Below the pieces are notes generated by a model. It did no database searches. It was not told the DNA's origin and worked only from the letters and a program-made list of their open reading frames with translations. 15,776 bases of DNA from Promethearchaeota archaeon (GTDB lineage Archaea > Asgardarchaeota > Lokiarchaeia > Sigynarchaeales > SOKP01), in NCBI GenBank assembly GCA_016839905.1, contig JAEOTJ010000397.1:1-15776 (forward strand), in the 5' to 3' direction. This document shows, in pieces, positions 15,303 through 15,776 of the stretch. Every line of letters starts with the position of its first letter. Position 1 is the stretch's first letter. The position numbers and the translations under genes are program-made.

Positions 15303-15506
15303 GTCGCAATACTTAATATTTTTAAGTTTGAAATTAAAGAAAATTGTAAAAAAAAGATCTTAAAAAAAGATGATATTCTAAAAGAATTTATTGATAGTTT
15401 AATGGGATCCTTATCTGAAAGAAAAAGTTTATTAGTAGAACTCCACAATCCTTTAGTCTCTAAAATAATAAGAGAAATCCAACTTATATCAATAGATTTC
15501 TATTAA
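15303..15506 (+). pseudogene. start-less reading frame, possible gene remnant
   Basis: A 67-codon open frame is bounded by a stop just before 15303 and one at 15504-15506. Its product looks protein-like (for example FIDSLMGSLSERKSLLVELH, then IIREIQLISIDFY at the end). There is no ATG, GTG or TTG near its beginning; the only ATG, near 15400, would give 34 residues. It also overlaps the promoter of the HNH gene. It may be the C-terminal remnant of a lost gene, or chance in AT-rich DNA. Confidence 0.3.
15311..15326 (-). promoter_or_regulatory. TATA-like box for the HNH gene
   Basis: On the minus strand the sequence reads CTTAAAAATATTAAGT. A start about 25 bases downstream falls near 15290, almost at the ATG at 15286, which suggests a leaderless or near-leaderless transcript and supports that start codon. 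Confidence 0.4.
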
Positions 15507-15510
15507 ATTA

Positions 15511-15523
15511 AAAATATTTAAAT
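15511..15523 (+). promoter_or_regulatory. TATA-like box for the rightmost gene
   Basis: AAAATATTTAAAT lies about 45 bases before the ATG at 15565. The expected start site near 15542 would leave a leader of about 20 bases containing AGGGA, a weak ribosome-binding site. Confidence 0.4.
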
Positions 15524-15564
15524 GTCTTAAAAATTACATCTTTATAAAAAAGGGAATAATAAAT

Positions 15565-15776
15565 ATGTCTAAAGAAATAATAGATCAAGATGAGTTTGAA
15601 AATATAGTAGACTCCTTTACAGGGATGGAAAGTTATAGAGGGGATATTTGGTACAGATGTAGAAAGTTACTAGAATTAGATTTAATTTATGAGGCCTACT
15701 CTCTATTATTAGCAACATGGAATTTTGCTAGATTTAGATATTTTATGAATAATTTAACGCCGGAAAAATTTAATGA
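15565..15776 (+). CDS. unrecognised protein, N-terminal part (runs off right edge)
   Basis: I do not recognise this protein. The frame opens at the ATG at 15565 and stays open to the window edge (70 complete codons). The product begins MSKEIIDQDEFENIVDSF and continues with a tryptophan- and arginine-containing segment (GDIWYRCRKLLELDL) and a partly hydrophobic helix-like stretch (SLLLATWNFARFRYF). The latter contains arginines and is too polar to be a confident membrane span. A TATA-like box and a weak AGGGA site precede it, so it appears to start its own transcript, divergent from the HNH gene. No function can be assigned from this fragment. Confidence 0.6.
   Translation, partial: MSKEIIDQDEFENIVDSFTGMESYRGDIWYRCRKLLELDLIYEAYSLLLATWNFARFRYFMNNLTPEKFN

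Noticed and set aside
15287..15448. 54-residue N-terminal extension of the HNH protein from an ATG at 15448.
   Set aside because: The extension is hydrophobic, unrelated to the HNH fold and crosses the likely promoter; the ATG at 15286 begins just before the domain.

Overview
The window is AT-rich. Hand counts of sampled 60-base lines give about 35% G+C in the large genes and about 20-25% in parts of the edges and of one gene. Transcription starts look archaeal: AT-rich TATA-like boxes lie about 25 bases upstream of plausible start sites, and one gene appears almost leaderless. Internal operon genes carry GGTGA-type Shine-Dalgarno sites. The lysine- and isoleucine-rich proteins, archaeal-style promoters and large accessory genes suggest a low-GC archaeon, possibly an uncultivated lineage such as an Asgard group. 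This assignment is an inference; no rRNA or other taxonomic marker gene is present.

Left to right: (1) 1-310, a partial unrecognised gene on the minus strand. (2) 311-541, no intact gene; a T8 tract, a 12-bp inverted repeat and protein-like broken frames that may be a gene remnant. (3) 542-12846, a tightly packed three-gene minus-strand operon transcribed right to left: SNF2-family helicase (DrmD-like), Eco57I/PglX-type adenine methyltransferase (DrmMI-like), then a 1774-aa superfamily 2 helicase with DUF1998 and a C-terminal Vsr-like nuclease-type domain. Gene order and content match class 1 DISARM phage defence (drmD-drmMI-drmA-drmB), but drmA and drmB appear fused and no drmC (PLD) gene is present. 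(4) 12847-13188, a 342-base divergent promoter region with a TATA-like box on each strand and a long imperfect hairpin in the rightward leader. (5) 13189-14401, a plus-strand operon of two overlapping RNase genes: a Zc3h12a/NYN-type PIN-fold RNase and a complete RNase III with dsRNA-binding domain. (6) 14480-15286, a convergent HNH endonuclease gene. (7) 15287-15564, a promoter region that also holds a start-less reading frame. (8) 15565-15776, the beginning of an unrecognised plus-strand gene.

Functionally this looks like a defence island. The leftward operon would modify self DNA and act on unmodified incoming DNA with two helicases, perhaps with a fused nuclease. The rightward operon supplies two RNA endonucleases, and its leader hairpin resembles a possible substrate for its own RNase III. 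The most interesting points are the compact DISARM variant with a fused nuclease-like domain in place of DrmC, and the NYN RNase/RNase III pair behind a double-stranded leader in a probable archaeon.
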